A stretch of DNA of 64,000 nt from Erinaceus europaeus (GCF_950295315.1 NC_080172.1:75877577-75941576); one strand, 5' to 3'. Positions 21,532 to 31,310 are shown, counted from the first letter of the stretch. The notes: generated by a model not told the origin, from the sequence alone. Numbers and translations are program-made.

Positions 21532-22729
21532 ACTATATAGTTTCTTCTCCAAAACAGAAGATTCCGGGTGCATCTGGGTGACAAGTCTAGCAGATGGAGA
21601 CTTGTCTCAAGTGGCCTCCCCCAGGGCTCTGTTCTGGCTCCTACGCTATTTAATATTTACATCAATGACCTCCCAGAAACTTCCCAGGAAGTTCATCTAC
21701 GCCGATGACATCTGCTGTGCAACTCAGGCATCAAAGTTCGACATCCTCGAGGAAACACTCATGAAAGACATGATATCTGATTACTGTAAAAAATGGCGAC
21801 TAATTCCTAGCACTGCTAAAACGGTATCATCTGTTTTCCATCTACACCATGCCTGGGCCTCGCGTGAGCTTAATGTGCAGCTTGGCGATACGAGAATCCG
21901 GCATGAAGCCCAGCCAATCTATCTTGGCGTTACTCTCGATCGCACTCTGTCATTTCACGAACATCTGATAAAAACTGCAGCAAAGGTGGGCGCGAGGAAT
22001 AACATCATTGCAAGTCTGGCCAGCTCCTCATGGGGCGCGAGCGCTTCCACACTACAATCATCATCTCTGGCATTATGCTATTCCACTGCAGAATACTGTG
22101 CCCCAGTATGGTTCCGTAGCCCCCATGTCCACTTGGTCGATTCCAAATTATATTCCTCCACGAGGATAATTTCTGGAACCATCCGTTCCACCCTGGTTCC
22201 ATGGCTGCCAGTTCTTAGCAACATCGCCCCGCCAGATATTCGTCGGGATGCGGCATCATCTAAGTTCATTTCCCACGTCTACGCTCGACCGGACCTGCCA
22301 ATATACGCGGATATCTTCACCCACCCTGTTCAACGGTTGATGTCTCGTCACCCAATCTGGTCCCCTACGCCTACACTGAACTTCTCTGTTCCAGACTCTT
22401 GGAAACAGAGTTGGCAGTCAGCTGAGGTAAAGAACAAACACCTCATCACAGACCCCTGCAAGCGTCAACCCGGCTTTGACATAGCACGTTATGACTGGGC
22501 CCTCCTCAATCGCTATCGAACAGGCCATGGCCGGTGCGCCGCTATGTTCCATCGCTGGAGAGCCAGAGAGGACCCAAACTGCCCCTGCAGCTCCAGACAG
22601 ACTATGACCCACATAGTCAACGACTGCCACCTCTCCAGATTCAAAGGAGGTCTCGAAACTTTACATCAGGCTCAACCTGATGCTGTTGACTGGCTACGGA
22701 AGAAGGGCAAACACTAGTAGTAGTAGTAG
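21532..22729 (+). mobile_element. Vingi LINE fragment 3 (~1.2 kb, RT to 3' end)
   Basis: 5'-truncated Vingi-clade non-LTR retrotransposon. It keeps part of the reverse transcriptase (GLPQGS and YADD boxes) and the whole C-terminal region with a C-x-C-x7-H-x4-C motif. It ends at TAG followed by (TAG)n. TSD TAGTAAGAGAAC, 12 bp, at 21520-21531 and 22730-22741; its first bases overlap the TAG repeat, so the true length may be 10-12. Family assignment rests on knowledge of Vingi in hedgehogs plus RT features. Confidence 0.9.
21571..22717 (+). pseudogene. Vingi reverse transcriptase/C-terminal ORF, frameshifted
   Basis: The catalytic YADD is at 21698-21709, followed by about 335 residues open to TAG at 22717. 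The segment before it, including the GLPQGS box near 21626-21643, reads in a different frame. A single frame change therefore lies between about 21675 and 21695. Endonuclease and early RT boxes are absent through 5' truncation. The C-terminus carries a zinc-knuckle-like C-x-C-x7-H-x4-C motif; no RNase H domain was seen, consistent with Vingi rather than Ingi. The product is inactive as it stands. High GC for this window and CpG-rich, unlike its surroundings. Confidence 0.88.
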
Positions 22730-22741
22730 TAGTAAGAGAAC

Positions 22742-22805
22742 CATGTAAATCATTTCTCTCTCTCTCCTCCTATCTTTCTCATAAATAAATAAAATCTTTA
22801 AAAAA
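22742..22805 (+). mobile_element. SINE C 3' end fragment
   Basis: CTCTCCTCCTATCTTTCTCA then AATAAATAAAATCTTTA. The head is not visible on the other side of the Vingi insertion. Confidence 0.6.
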
Positions 22806-22837
22806 AATCATCATCAAGACTTTACTTTTCTAGGTTG

Positions 22838-23036
22838 ACTTTTTTAAAGATACAGAGAGAAAGTGTACGACCATGCCATCCTAAACACATCCGAGCTCAT
22901 CAGAGACAGAGAAGAGAGAGAAAGACGACATAGCACCAGAGCTCCCTGCAGTGCTGGGTACTGGGTTCGACCTGGGTTGAGTGCATGGCAAAATAGGCAC
23001 ACTATCCATATGAGCTATTTCCCTGAGCCATTGGAA
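22838..23036 (-). mobile_element. SINE E, long
   Basis: Minus reading: AGCTCATATGGATAGTGTGCC and CCAGGTCGAACCCAGTACCC, then a CT-rich body and A run. Confidence 0.7.
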
Positions 23037-23206
23037 GATCATTTTACCATCAGAATGCCACTCAGGATGCCCATGCGGAAACAAGCTAAAATAAATGAAA
23101 TTCAGTAGAAATAATAGCTCCTAAAACTTCACATACTGCAATATCAAATACAGGCTATAAAATGATAGCATGATAAATTGAAAAACTAAAAAAATGGAAT
23201 AGAAGG

Positions 23207-23592
23207 GAGTTGGGCGGTAGCGCAGTGGGTTAAGCGCACGTGGCACCAAGTGCAAGAACTGGCGTAAGGATCCCGGTTCGAGCCCCCGGCTCCCCATCTT
23301 CAGGGGAGTCGCTTTACAGGCGGTGAGGCAGATCTGCAGGTGTCTATCTTTCTCTCCCACTCTCTGTCTTCCCCTTCTCTCGCCATTTCTCTCTGTCTTA
23401 TCCAACAATGACAACAACAACAATAATAACTACAACAATCAAACAACAAATCTTTCTCTCCCCCTCTTTGTCTTCCCCTTCTCTCTCCATTTCTCTCTGT
23501 CCTATCCAACAATGACAACAACAACAATAATAATAACTACAACAATAAAACAACAAGGGCAATAAAAGGGAATAAATAAAAAATATTTCTTT
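23207..23592 (+). mobile_element. SINE A with internal tandem duplication
   Basis: Complete head, then the CT body plus AAC/AAT block occurs twice (about 23348-23451 and 23452-23558). TSD AAAATGGAATAGAAGG / AAAATGGAACAGAAGG at 23191-23206 and 23593-23608. Confidence 0.95.
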
Positions 23593-23685
23593 AAAATGGA
23601 ACAGAAGGCTTGTTTTAGACTAAGGCAGATATATGAAAGAAACATTGAAGGTAGAATGAAATGTCTAATTAAATTGAACTAAAAC

Positions 23686-23872
23686 TAGGGGCTGGGTGGT
23701 AGTGAACCTGGCTGAGCACACGTTACAATGTGCAAGGACCAGGGCTTGAGTCCTGAAGGGGAAAGTTTCATGAGTGGTGAAGCAGGCCTGCAGGTGTCTC
23801 TCTGTCTCTCTCCCTATCAACCCCTTCCCTCCCCACTTATGGCTGTGTCTATCCAATAAATAAATAAAGAGA
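23686..23872 (+). mobile_element. SINE B
   Basis: GGGGCTGGGTGGTAGTGAAC head, CT body, ATCCAATAAATAAATAAAG tail. Confidence 0.85.
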
Positions 23873-23977
23873 ATACCAAAAAAATTAAACTGTGAAATGA
23901 AAAAAAAAAGCTAAAACTATAAAAGAATGGAATCAAGAGAAAGGGGAAAAGTAGTAGTCAAAGAAATGGTACTGAGA

Positions 23978-24205
23978 AGTCTTCAAGGGGATGTGTGGTG
24001 GTGCACCTGGCTGAGCCCGCATACTACAGTGCACAAGGACCCAGTTCAGCCACCCAGTCCCCACTTGTAAGGGGAAAGCTTTGTGAGTGATGAAGCAGTG
24101 CTGCAGGTGTCTCTCTGTCTCTCTCACTCTCTCTCTCTCTGTACCATTCGCTTTCCTCTCAATTTCTGGCTGCCTTTATCCAATAAATAGATAATTAAAA
24201 ATGTT
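23978..24205 (+). mobile_element. SINE B
   Basis: TGTGTGGTGGTGCACCTGG head, CT-rich body, ATCCAATAAATAGATAATT tail. Confidence 0.85.
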
Positions 24206-24384
24206 TTGTATATCTTCAAAATTATTGAAAGATACCAATCTTCAGCATTTCAATCTGTCCTAAGCAGCCCTAAGGAAGACAGAAAAGGATACTAGAGTGA
24301 AAAGTCTGAGATCCCAGGCTGAATGATGTACAAAAGGAACTACATACATAAACGTGACTGAAAACCAGCACTGGTGCTACAAAA

Positions 24385-24960
24385 TATGAATGTTGAGTTT
24401 TGTGGAGTTAAAGACACAAGTATTGGAAGGGAAGTGGAGAAATTGGGACCCTTGGATTATGTTGCTGGGTATGAAAAATGGTATCATCACTATGGAGTTC
24501 AGTATACTAATTCCCCTGAAAATTGAAAAAGAATTATATGATCCAGCAATCCTACTTTTGAGAACATACCCAAAAGAAAAATAAGGATTTCAAAAGATAT
24601 GTGTGCATACATGTTCACATGAATCAACAAGTAGAAGCAAGACCAGGCATCCTTCAACAGATAAACTGACAGACTACGTATGGTATATCCAAACAATGGA
24701 ATATTATTTGGGTCTTTAAAGGAAGGAAATGCTGACGTACACTAAGACACAGATGAACTTAAGCTAAGTGAAATAGGCCAGGCACATATGTACAAGTTCT
24801 TTATAATTTCAAAGTTATGAGGTCGTTAAAGTAGTCAAATTCCTAGAGACAGACAGTAGAGTGGTGGTTGCAAGGGGCTGGGGAGGGAAAAGGGAAGTGC
24901 TGTCTAGCAGAGAACTTTACAGTGAAGTACTAAGCTTTATTTTTGCCAGATGAAGAGTTT
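24385..24960 (+). mobile_element. Old L1 3' end (L1M-type)
   Basis: ATATGATCCAGCAATCCTAC, AACAATGGAATATTATTTGG, AAGTGAAATAGGCCAGGCAC, and AGAGTGGTGGTTGCAAGGGG follow the order of old mammalian L1 3' ends. No open frame. Confidence 0.75.
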
Positions 24961-24991
24961 TGGAAAGATTGACTGCACTATAATGTGCATG

Positions 24992-25192
24992 TTCTTCTTC
25001 TTCGTCTTATTATTATTAGAGACAGAGAGAAATTGAGAGGAGTGGAGAAATAGAGAGGGAGAGAGACACCTGCAGCCCTGCTTCACCACTTGTGAAGCTT
25101 CCCCTCTGCAGGTGGGGACCAGGGGCTTGAATCTGGGTCCTTGTGCACTGTAATGCATGCACTGAACCTGGTGCGCCACTGCCTGGCCCCAT
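24992..25192 (-). mobile_element. SINE B
   Basis: Inverted element ending GCGCCACTGCCTGGCCCC. 11-bp TSD TAATGTGCATG at 24981-24991 and 25193-25203. Confidence 0.93.
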
Positions 25193-25508
25193 TAATGTGC
25201 ATGCTCTTGACATTACCAAGGCACACAAGGCCGGTGAAGATGAGCAGAAAGCTGGCATTCTAAGATCCTATATATTGTTCAGAAAATGAATAAATGTTTT
25301 GTATTATAAAGTGACACTGAAGTGTTTTTGAAAGTAAACAGTAAATGAATGAATTTTTTTTTTTAAAAGACAACTAAAAATCATGTAACTAGGGGGCTGG
25401 GTTGTGGGACAGCTTGTAGAGAGCACCTCTATCCATGCACAAAGACCCAGGTTCAAGTCCCCAGTCCCTACCTGCAGGGGGAAGTCAAGAGTGGTGAAAC
25501 AGTGCTTC

Positions 25509-25520
25509 AAGTCTCCCTTT

Positions 25521-25582
<62 letters not shown>

Positions 25583-25643
25583 TTTCTTCCTTTCTTCCTT
25601 CCTTCCTTCCTTCCTTCCTTCCTTCCTTCCTTCCTTCCTTCCT
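25509..25643. repeat. (TTTC)n(CTTC)n microsatellite
   Basis: About 135 bases of TTTC then CTTC units, followed by a T run to 25667. Confidence 0.97.
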
Positions 25644-25668
25644 TCTTTTTTTTTTTTTTTTTTTTTTA

Positions 25669-25785
25669 ACCAGAGCACTGCACAGATCAGGTTTATGGTG
25701 GTGTGGGTTATTGAGCCTGGGATCTCAGAGCCTGAGGCATGAGAGTCTTTTTGTATAACCATTATATTATCTACCCCCACCTTCT
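25669..25785 (-). mobile_element. SINE D nested in SINE B variant
   Basis: CCAGAGCACTGCACAGATC, AGAGCCTGAGGCATGAGAG and TTGTATAACCATTATATTA form the inverted D order. Confidence 0.8.
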
Positions 25786-25917
25786 TTCTCCTTATCTCCT
25801 CCTCCCTTTTAATCTCTGTCTCTATCTAAAATAAACAATATTTTAAAAAATCATGTGGTTGAAAATCACAGTTTAAAAAAAATTATAAACACTATGGACA
25901 TAAAGAATAAGATGTGT

Positions 25918-26060
25918 GGTCTGGGAGGTGGATAAAGTACTGGACTATCAAGCATGAGGTCCTGAGTTCAGTCCCCAGCAGCACATGTACCAGAGTGATG
26001 TCTGTTTCTTTCTCTCCTTCTATCTTTCTCATGAATAAGTAAATACAGTATTAAAAAAAG
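25918..26060 (+). mobile_element. SINE C
   Basis: GTCTGGGAGGTGGATAAAGT, GAGTTCAGTCCCCAGCAGC, CTATCTTTCTCATGAATAAG. Confidence 0.85.
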
Positions 26061-26067
26061 AAAAAGA

Positions 26068-26268
26068 TGTAGCGGGGTCATGTGGCGGTGCACCTGGTTG
26101 AGTACACATGCTACAATAAGCAAGGGCCCAGGTTCAAGACCCCAGTCCCCACCTACAGGGGGGAAGCTTTGTGAGTAGTAAAGCAGGGCTACTGGTATCT
26201 CTCTCTCACTCCCTCTCTTTCTCCCCTTCCCTCTTGATTTCTGGCTGTCTCTATTAAAAAAAAAGCAG
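26068..26268 (+). mobile_element. SINE B
   Basis: GTCATGTGGCGGTGCACCTG head, CT body, GGCTGTCTCTATTAAAAAAA tail. Confidence 0.85.
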
Positions 26269-26488
26269 AAGAATCTCTATTAAAAAAAAAGAACAAGATG
26301 CAGTTATAAACCCAAATGAGTCACTAAATGCAGTAACTAAATTCACAAAACAGATTTTCAGAATAGTGTACATGTGAGATAAGTTAAGGTTATGTTTTGA
26401 AAGAAATATATAGTATTGAATGTTTATTTTTATAAAAAGGAACATTGGACTTAAGAAAAGAATAGGAATAAAGAAAACATAACAGCAG

Positions 26489-26771
26489 GAAGTCAGGCGG
26501 TAGCACAGCGGGTTAAGCGCAGGTGGTACAAAGCGCAAGGACCGGCATAAGGATCCTGGTTTGAGCCCCCGGCTCCCCATCTACAGGGGAGTCGCTTTAC
26601 AAGCACTGAAACAGGTCTGCAGGTGTCTCTCTTTCTCTCCCCTTCTCTGTCTTCCCCATCTTTCTTCACTTCTCTCTGTCCTATCCAACAACAATGACAT
26701 CAGTAATAATAATAATAACTACAACAATAAAACAATAAGGGCAACAAAAGAGAATAAATAAATATTAAAAA
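26489..26771 (+). mobile_element. SINE A, recent
   Basis: Complete head to tail. Perfect 19-bp TSD AAAGAAAACATAACAGCAG at 26470-26488 and 26772-26790. Confidence 0.97.
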
Positions 26772-26842
26772 AAAGAAAACATAACAGCAGAGATAAGGAG
26801 AGCAGAAGTTAAAGAAATGATACAACAGAGAAGCAAACAAAC

Positions 26843-27018
26843 AGGGGCTGGGTGGTGTAGCACCTGGTTGAGTGCACGTTACAATGTGCAAGGACCTGGC
26901 TTGAGCTCCCAGTCCCCACCTGCAGAGGGAAAGCTTTGTGAGTGGTGAAGCATGTTGCAGGTATCTCGCTATCTCTTTCCCTATTTCTGGCTGTCTTTAT
27001 ACAATAAACAAAGATAAG
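26843..27018 (+). mobile_element. SINE B
   Basis: GGGGCTGGGTGGTGTAGCAC head, TGGCTTGAGCTCCCAG box B, GTCTTTATACAATAAAC tail. Confidence 0.82.
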
Positions 27019-27221
27019 ACACACACGGGGGTGGGGGGAGAGAAAGAAAAAAAAAACACAAATATAGCTTGACTCTTTGGAAAGCCTAAGAAACTTAACA
27101 GATGTCATTGGGGGAAGAAAGGGAGGGTGGCACAAAACTGTATAGTCAAAAGGACATAATCACAGATACAAGAAAGCATCTTAAGGGAACACTATGAACA
27201 TCTTTATAGTAAGAATTTACA

Positions 27222-27345
27222 AGCTAGTGCAGCTAGGAAAGTAGATCAAGAGTTGAGAACAAATTGCATGTATGAGATCCTGAGCTCGATTGCTGAGACC
27301 ACATATTCTGGAGCAGAGTTCTGGTCTACTTCATAAAAACAAATT
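27222..27345 (+). mobile_element. SINE C-like, diverged
   Basis: GCTAGTGCAGCTAGGAAAG, GAGATCCTGAGCTCGATTGC, AGCAGAGTTCTGGTCTAC. Confidence 0.5.
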
Positions 27346-27469
27346 GAATAAGAGATAGAAATAACAAAAAATCTATTCCTAGAAAAACAATACTAAAGTC
27401 TATATGAAAAAAAAACCCTAAAATTTGAATAGTACTGTAATGATACAGTTTTGAAAAGTAGGTCCTTAA

Positions 27470-27665
27470 GATGGCTTCACCTGGTAGAGGACACACTACC
27501 ATGTGAGGATGCCCAGCACATGTTTATCTTATTTGGCTCCCTGGTCACTACATAGGAGCACCTGCATGGGTGAGGTTTCACTATGAAATTTCACTGCTAT
27601 GAAGCAGCGCTGTGATATCTATCTGTCTCTCTCACTCTCCTTCCTCCTCATCTCTCATCCACTAC
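27470..27665 (+). mobile_element. Old SINE B-like element
   Basis: GGTAGAGGACACACTACCAT and ACATAGGAGCACCTGCATG, with a CT body. Same layout as the copy at 40061. Confidence 0.6.
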
Positions 27666-27683
27666 TAACCCTGGTGGGCAGAA

Positions 27684-27752
27684 GGGGACACACACACACA
27701 CACACACAGACACACACACACACACACACACTCTCTCTCTCTCTCTCTTTTA
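27684..27752. repeat. (CA)n(CT)n microsatellite
   Basis: CA run with one G interruption, then CT units. Confidence 0.97.
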
Positions 27753-27769
27753 ATCTGGAGCCAGGAGAA

Positions 27770-27915
27770 ACTCCCAGTAGAGAACTAGGTCCTAGGTAGT
27801 AACCTGAGAGGGCCCCTGGATTGTAACCACAGTACCACATGGGAGTATCAGCCTACCACGGAAAGCTCTGTGTATAGTGACGTGGTACTGTGGTATCTCC
27901 CCTCCCTGCCTCATC
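27770..27915 (+). mobile_element. Old SINE B-like fragment
   Basis: CCACATGGGAGTATCAGCC and ACGTGGTACTGTGGTATCTC resemble the old B-like layout. The head is unclear. Confidence 0.4.
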
Positions 27916-27925
27916 TTCTCCTACT

Positions 27926-28121
27926 TCTATTTTTTAAGATTCTGGATAGAAACAGAGAGAAGTTGAAAGGGAAAGAGGTGACAGAAAGGGCGACAGACAC
28001 AGCACTGCTTTACTGTTCATGAAGCTTCCCACTCCCCCTGCAGGTGGGGTCTGGGGGCTTGAACCCAGGCTCTTGTGCACTGTAATGTGTACTCAACCAG
28101 ATGTGCCACTGCCAGGCCCCT
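27926..28121 (-). mobile_element. SINE B
   Basis: GATAGAAACAGAGAGAAGTTG to GTGCCACTGCCAGGCCCC, with GGGCTTGAACCCAGGC at box B. Confidence 0.88.
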
Positions 28122-28199
28122 CTCCTATTTTTCTTGAATGAAGAAGTTGGCCCAGGAACAGTGATAACTGCATGCATATGAGGCCCTGGCAGTGTATTA

Positions 28200-28777
28200 A
28201 AAGCAAACAACAAAAAGGAATCAATAGTTCAGGATTTCCACATAGGCCTAGATTGCTTTACTATATATCAAGTCTTTACAGATTAGAACAATCTGTCACT
28301 TGAAAATCATATAAACTTCTCAAGTGTCTTAGAAAAGGATAATATAATCTTGTTACTAAAATACACATAAGGTCAATAACATAATAGAGGTATAGGCTAA
28401 TCTTGCACATGGATGTGAATATTCCTAAATACAGGACTGACAAACTAAATCCAAGAATATAAGAAGATCCATCATAATCAACTTGAGTTGGTTATGAATC
28501 TAGTTAGTTGTGGGACCAGGCGGTAGTGCACTGTGTTAAGTGCACATAGTCTGAATATAGTTAGTTGAATATGAGAAAATCTACTACTAAAATTAATCAC
28601 ATTAACAGAGGAAAAAATGATTTTGGACACCTAAATTGATGAGATCGATGAGGCTGAAGGAAGCAGTTAAGGAAAAATATCCTCATCTTTTCATAATCTG
28701 GACAGGGGAAAAAAAAAACAGCCTCTTCACAAAGTAGAAATAGAACCTTATTACCTTGACAGAGGGTATCTAACAGA
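28200..28777 (+). mobile_element. Possible degraded L1 ORF2 sequence
   Basis: A-rich with fragments reminiscent of L1 ORF2 (AATTAATCACATTAACAGAG). Too degraded to place firmly. It hosts the 41-bp SINE head insertion. Confidence 0.35.
28511..28551 (+). mobile_element. 41-bp head-only SINE insertion without poly(A)
   Basis: Contains only the 5' half of a tRNA-like SINE head (GACCAGGCGGTAGTGCACTG to GTGCACATAGTC). TSD TGAATCTAGTTAGTTG / TGAATATAGTTAGTTG (16 bp, one mismatch) at 28495-28510 and 28552-28567. No body and no A tail. Shape of the tailless retropseudogenes described in mammals. Confidence 0.85.
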
Positions 28778-28822
28778 AGCTTTGCTCCATGTGCCCTTAA
28801 CCCACTGCGCTACCTCCCATCC
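28778..28822 (-). mobile_element. SINE A head-only fragment
   Basis: CCATGTGCCCTTAACCCACTGCGCTACCTCCCATCC is an inverted head of about 45 bp lacking body and tail, abutting the T run of the next SINE. Duplication not clear. Confidence 0.7.
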
Positions 28823-29095
28823 CTTTTTTGCCTCCAGGGTTATTATTGGGGCTTGGTGCCTGTACTACAAATGGTGGCCATTTTTCCTTTTTTTTTTTTT
28901 TTTTTTTTTTACTAGATAGAACAGAGAGAAATTGAGAGAGGAGGGGGGACAGAAAGGGGGAGAGAAAGATAAGACACCTGCAGATTTGCTTCATCGTTTT
29001 CAAAACGACCTCCTGTAGGTGGAAAGCCGGGGCTCGAACCAGGATCCTTGCACGGGTCCTTGTGCTTTGTACTATATGCACTAAACCCAGTGTGC
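28823..29095 (-). mobile_element. SINE A, long form
   Basis: GCCTCCAGGGTTATTATTGG module, T run, inverted body, box B GGGGCTCGAACCAGG. Confidence 0.88.
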
Positions 29096-29100
29096 CACTG

Positions 29101-29165
29101 CTCTTCTCTCTCCTCTCAATCTGTTTCTATCCAAAATATATTAATAAACAACTTAAAATATTTTA
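29101..29165 (+). mobile_element. SINE B tail fragment
   Basis: TCTCTCCTCTCAATCTGTTT then ATCCAAAATATATTAATAAAC. Only the 3' end, so the neighbouring SINE A may have split an older copy. Confidence 0.45.
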
Positions 29166-29616
29166 AAATAATATGTTTAAAAAAACAAAAAAAGTCTTAG
29201 ATTTAAAACTTGCTTAAGGCTAGAGAGCTTAAATATGCAAAATAAAGCTCTTGTCTGTGGGTGTTCATTTACCACAAATGAAGTCATTGCTAGACCACTT
29301 ACCTGAAGAGCAGTGCTTTAGAAACTTAAGAGGAACATGACCAGTGGGCTGAGTCTCTGTTTACGTAAAGCAGTGGAGCTAGTGAGGAAAAACACTGCAG
29401 CCCCACAAAAAGGGAAACTAAACCCAGCTAACAAAAGGAAATTTGCCTTTCACCGGCATTAACCCATCAGTATGTGGATATCAGCTCAGGACAAGAGCCC
29501 TCATCCTTTGTCCTCCACCAAGAAGCTCCATCAACATCTCAAAATCATGGTCTGGGCAAGTAAACAGAGTGAAAGATGGAGAAAAGAGATAGCAACAGCC
29601 ATGTAAGATTTTTCAG
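29166..29616. other. Unassigned intronic DNA
   Basis: AT-rich, nothing recognised. Confidence 0.4.
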
Positions 29617-29892
29617 GGGCCAGGCATTTCTAGTTGAGTGCACATATTATCAGGCTCAAAGACCGGGGTTCAAGTCCCCCACTCCCCACCTGGAGGGGGG
29701 ATGCTTCAAAAGCAGTAAAACGAGTCTGCAGTTGTCTATTTTTCTCTCTCCCTCTCCCCTCTCAATTTCTGTTTATCTACTGAAATAGAAAGAAAAAAAA
29801 AAAGGCCACCAGGACTGGTAGATTCATAGTGCCAGCAGCTAGACTCACTCAGTAGTGGTAGCCCTCCCTGGTGGCAAAAAAACAAAAGAAAA
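29617..29892 (+). mobile_element. SINE B, long form
   Basis: GGGGCCAGGCATTTCTAGTT head, CT body, then GACTGGTAGATTCATAGTGCC module and GGTGGCAAAAAAAC tail. Confidence 0.8.
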
Positions 29893-30109
29893 TATAGCAA
29901 GGAAAAAGATTTTGCATTCACTGGACATTAGGCCTTCTTTTAGGTTAAGAGTAGTATGTGGGATAGTTTAATATTTTATATTCCTTATTATAATATTACA
30001 TTTCTTATTATAATATTTATTATTCCTTATTATGCCCTTAATTCAAGAGCTTCTCCACCTCTCCAGTTTCGTCCCTTCAACAAAAGAACTGTTCGGGATC
30101 TCCTGAACC

Positions 30110-30335
30110 AAGAGGTCTGAAGTCTCCATTGCTTTTCCATTCACCCCCCACCTTCACTGCTCAGTCTTCCCTATTCAGCTCACAGAATTAGTAATACCTC
30201 CTCAACAATCTTTTCGATAATCTACAAAACTCTGTAACAATTACAACTCAATACAGCATGTGCATTCCTGTCTTTCTTATAGGAGTATGAGCTTGCTGAG
30301 AACAGGAACTGTATCTGATTATTTTCACATGCAGA
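30110..30335 (+). mobile_element. L2-like remnant
   Basis: CAGTCTTCCCTATTCAGCTC and GAGTATGAGCTTGCTGAGAACAGGAAC-type order recalls an L2 3' end. Weak. 30336-30905 shows nothing recognised. Confidence 0.4.
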
Positions 30336-30905
30336 AGATTTAGACCTCATCTCTCCCCTTTCACCACATTCACAGGTTCAGTAAAAGACAAATAGTACAG
30401 GAGCAAGAGCAGGAATTAAGTCAGAAATGCTGTTCCTGGACTGGCTGAGCTCTTCATTAAAGAGATGTCACAGGCCAGGACTGAACTGGGAGGCATAACC
30501 CCCCCAACAGGGAAACACCACTGCTGTCATGGCAGTGCCTGGCTCTCAATCATACTGAGGACAGATATTTTCAAAATGACTTTCAATTCTTAGATGTTTT
30601 GCTGAAAATGAATCTCTCTGGACATGTTTGAAATGCTAGGGGGTTAGGAAGATAACCATGAGAACCGACAACTTATCAATGTGTCATTTTTATCAATTCA
30701 TGGAAAAAAGAAGAAACTGATGCTTAAAACAGGACTGGTATGGTGAGTGGAGGAATGATATCTCTTTGGAAAATATCAGTTCATGTGTAATTGGACAGGC
30801 AGGTTCTTTAGTGATACCAGGAACCACACTGAAAGTCCCACTCTGGGTGGGCACTTATGTCTACAACCTTTGCTAACTTAAAATTGAAGTAGCCTTACAA
30901 ATAAA

Positions 30906-31030
30906 AGTGTGGGATGGGAGCATAGTGATTATGCAAAAAGACTTTCATACCTAAGACTCTAAGGTCCCAGGTTCAATTTCTAGTATCACCATAAACCAGA
31001 GCTAAGCAGTGCTCTTGTTAAAAAGGGGGG
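30906..31030 (+). mobile_element. SINE D
   Basis: GCATAGTGATTATGCAAAAAG head, GGTTCAATTTCTAG, ACCATAAACCAGAGCTAAGC, ending at an A/G run. Confidence 0.85.
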
Positions 31031-31034
31031 GGGG

Positions 31035-31310
31035 GTACGGGTGCTGATCGGTGGCGCACTGGGGTAAGCACACATAGTAGAAGCATAAGGACCCGCCCAA
31101 GGATCCTGGTTCCAGCCCCTGGCTCTCCACCTGCAGGGGCATCATTTCACAAGTGGTAAAGCAGGTCTACAGATCTCTCTCTCTCCCCCCCCCCCCACTA
31201 TCTTCCCTCCTCTTACAATTTATCTGTTATATATTTAAACAAACAAAAAAAAGGCCGCCAGGAGCAGTGGATTTGTAGTGCAGGCACTGAACCCCTGCTA
31301 TAACCCTGGA
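31035..31310 (+). mobile_element. SINE A, long form
   Basis: GCTGATCGGTGGCGCACTGG head to GGAGCAGTGGATTTGTAGTG module and ATAACCCTGGAGG. Confidence 0.88.

Larger units (their letters stand above)
25391..25855 (+). mobile_element. SINE B variant split by microsatellite and SINE D
   Basis: Head and box-B part (25391-25508), and tail part (25786-25855, TCTGTCTCTATCTAAAATAA). Between them lie TTTC/CTTC repeats and an inverted SINE D. Confidence 0.7.

Noticed and set aside
21157..21573. 138-codon minus-strand frame
   Set aside because: It runs across the Vingi junction and unique DNA, with no recognisable product or splice support.
25304..25780. Long low-complexity frames of Lys/Glu/Arg or Phe/Leu/Ser
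   Set aside because: They are translations of the TTTC/CTTC microsatellite and flanking SINEs.
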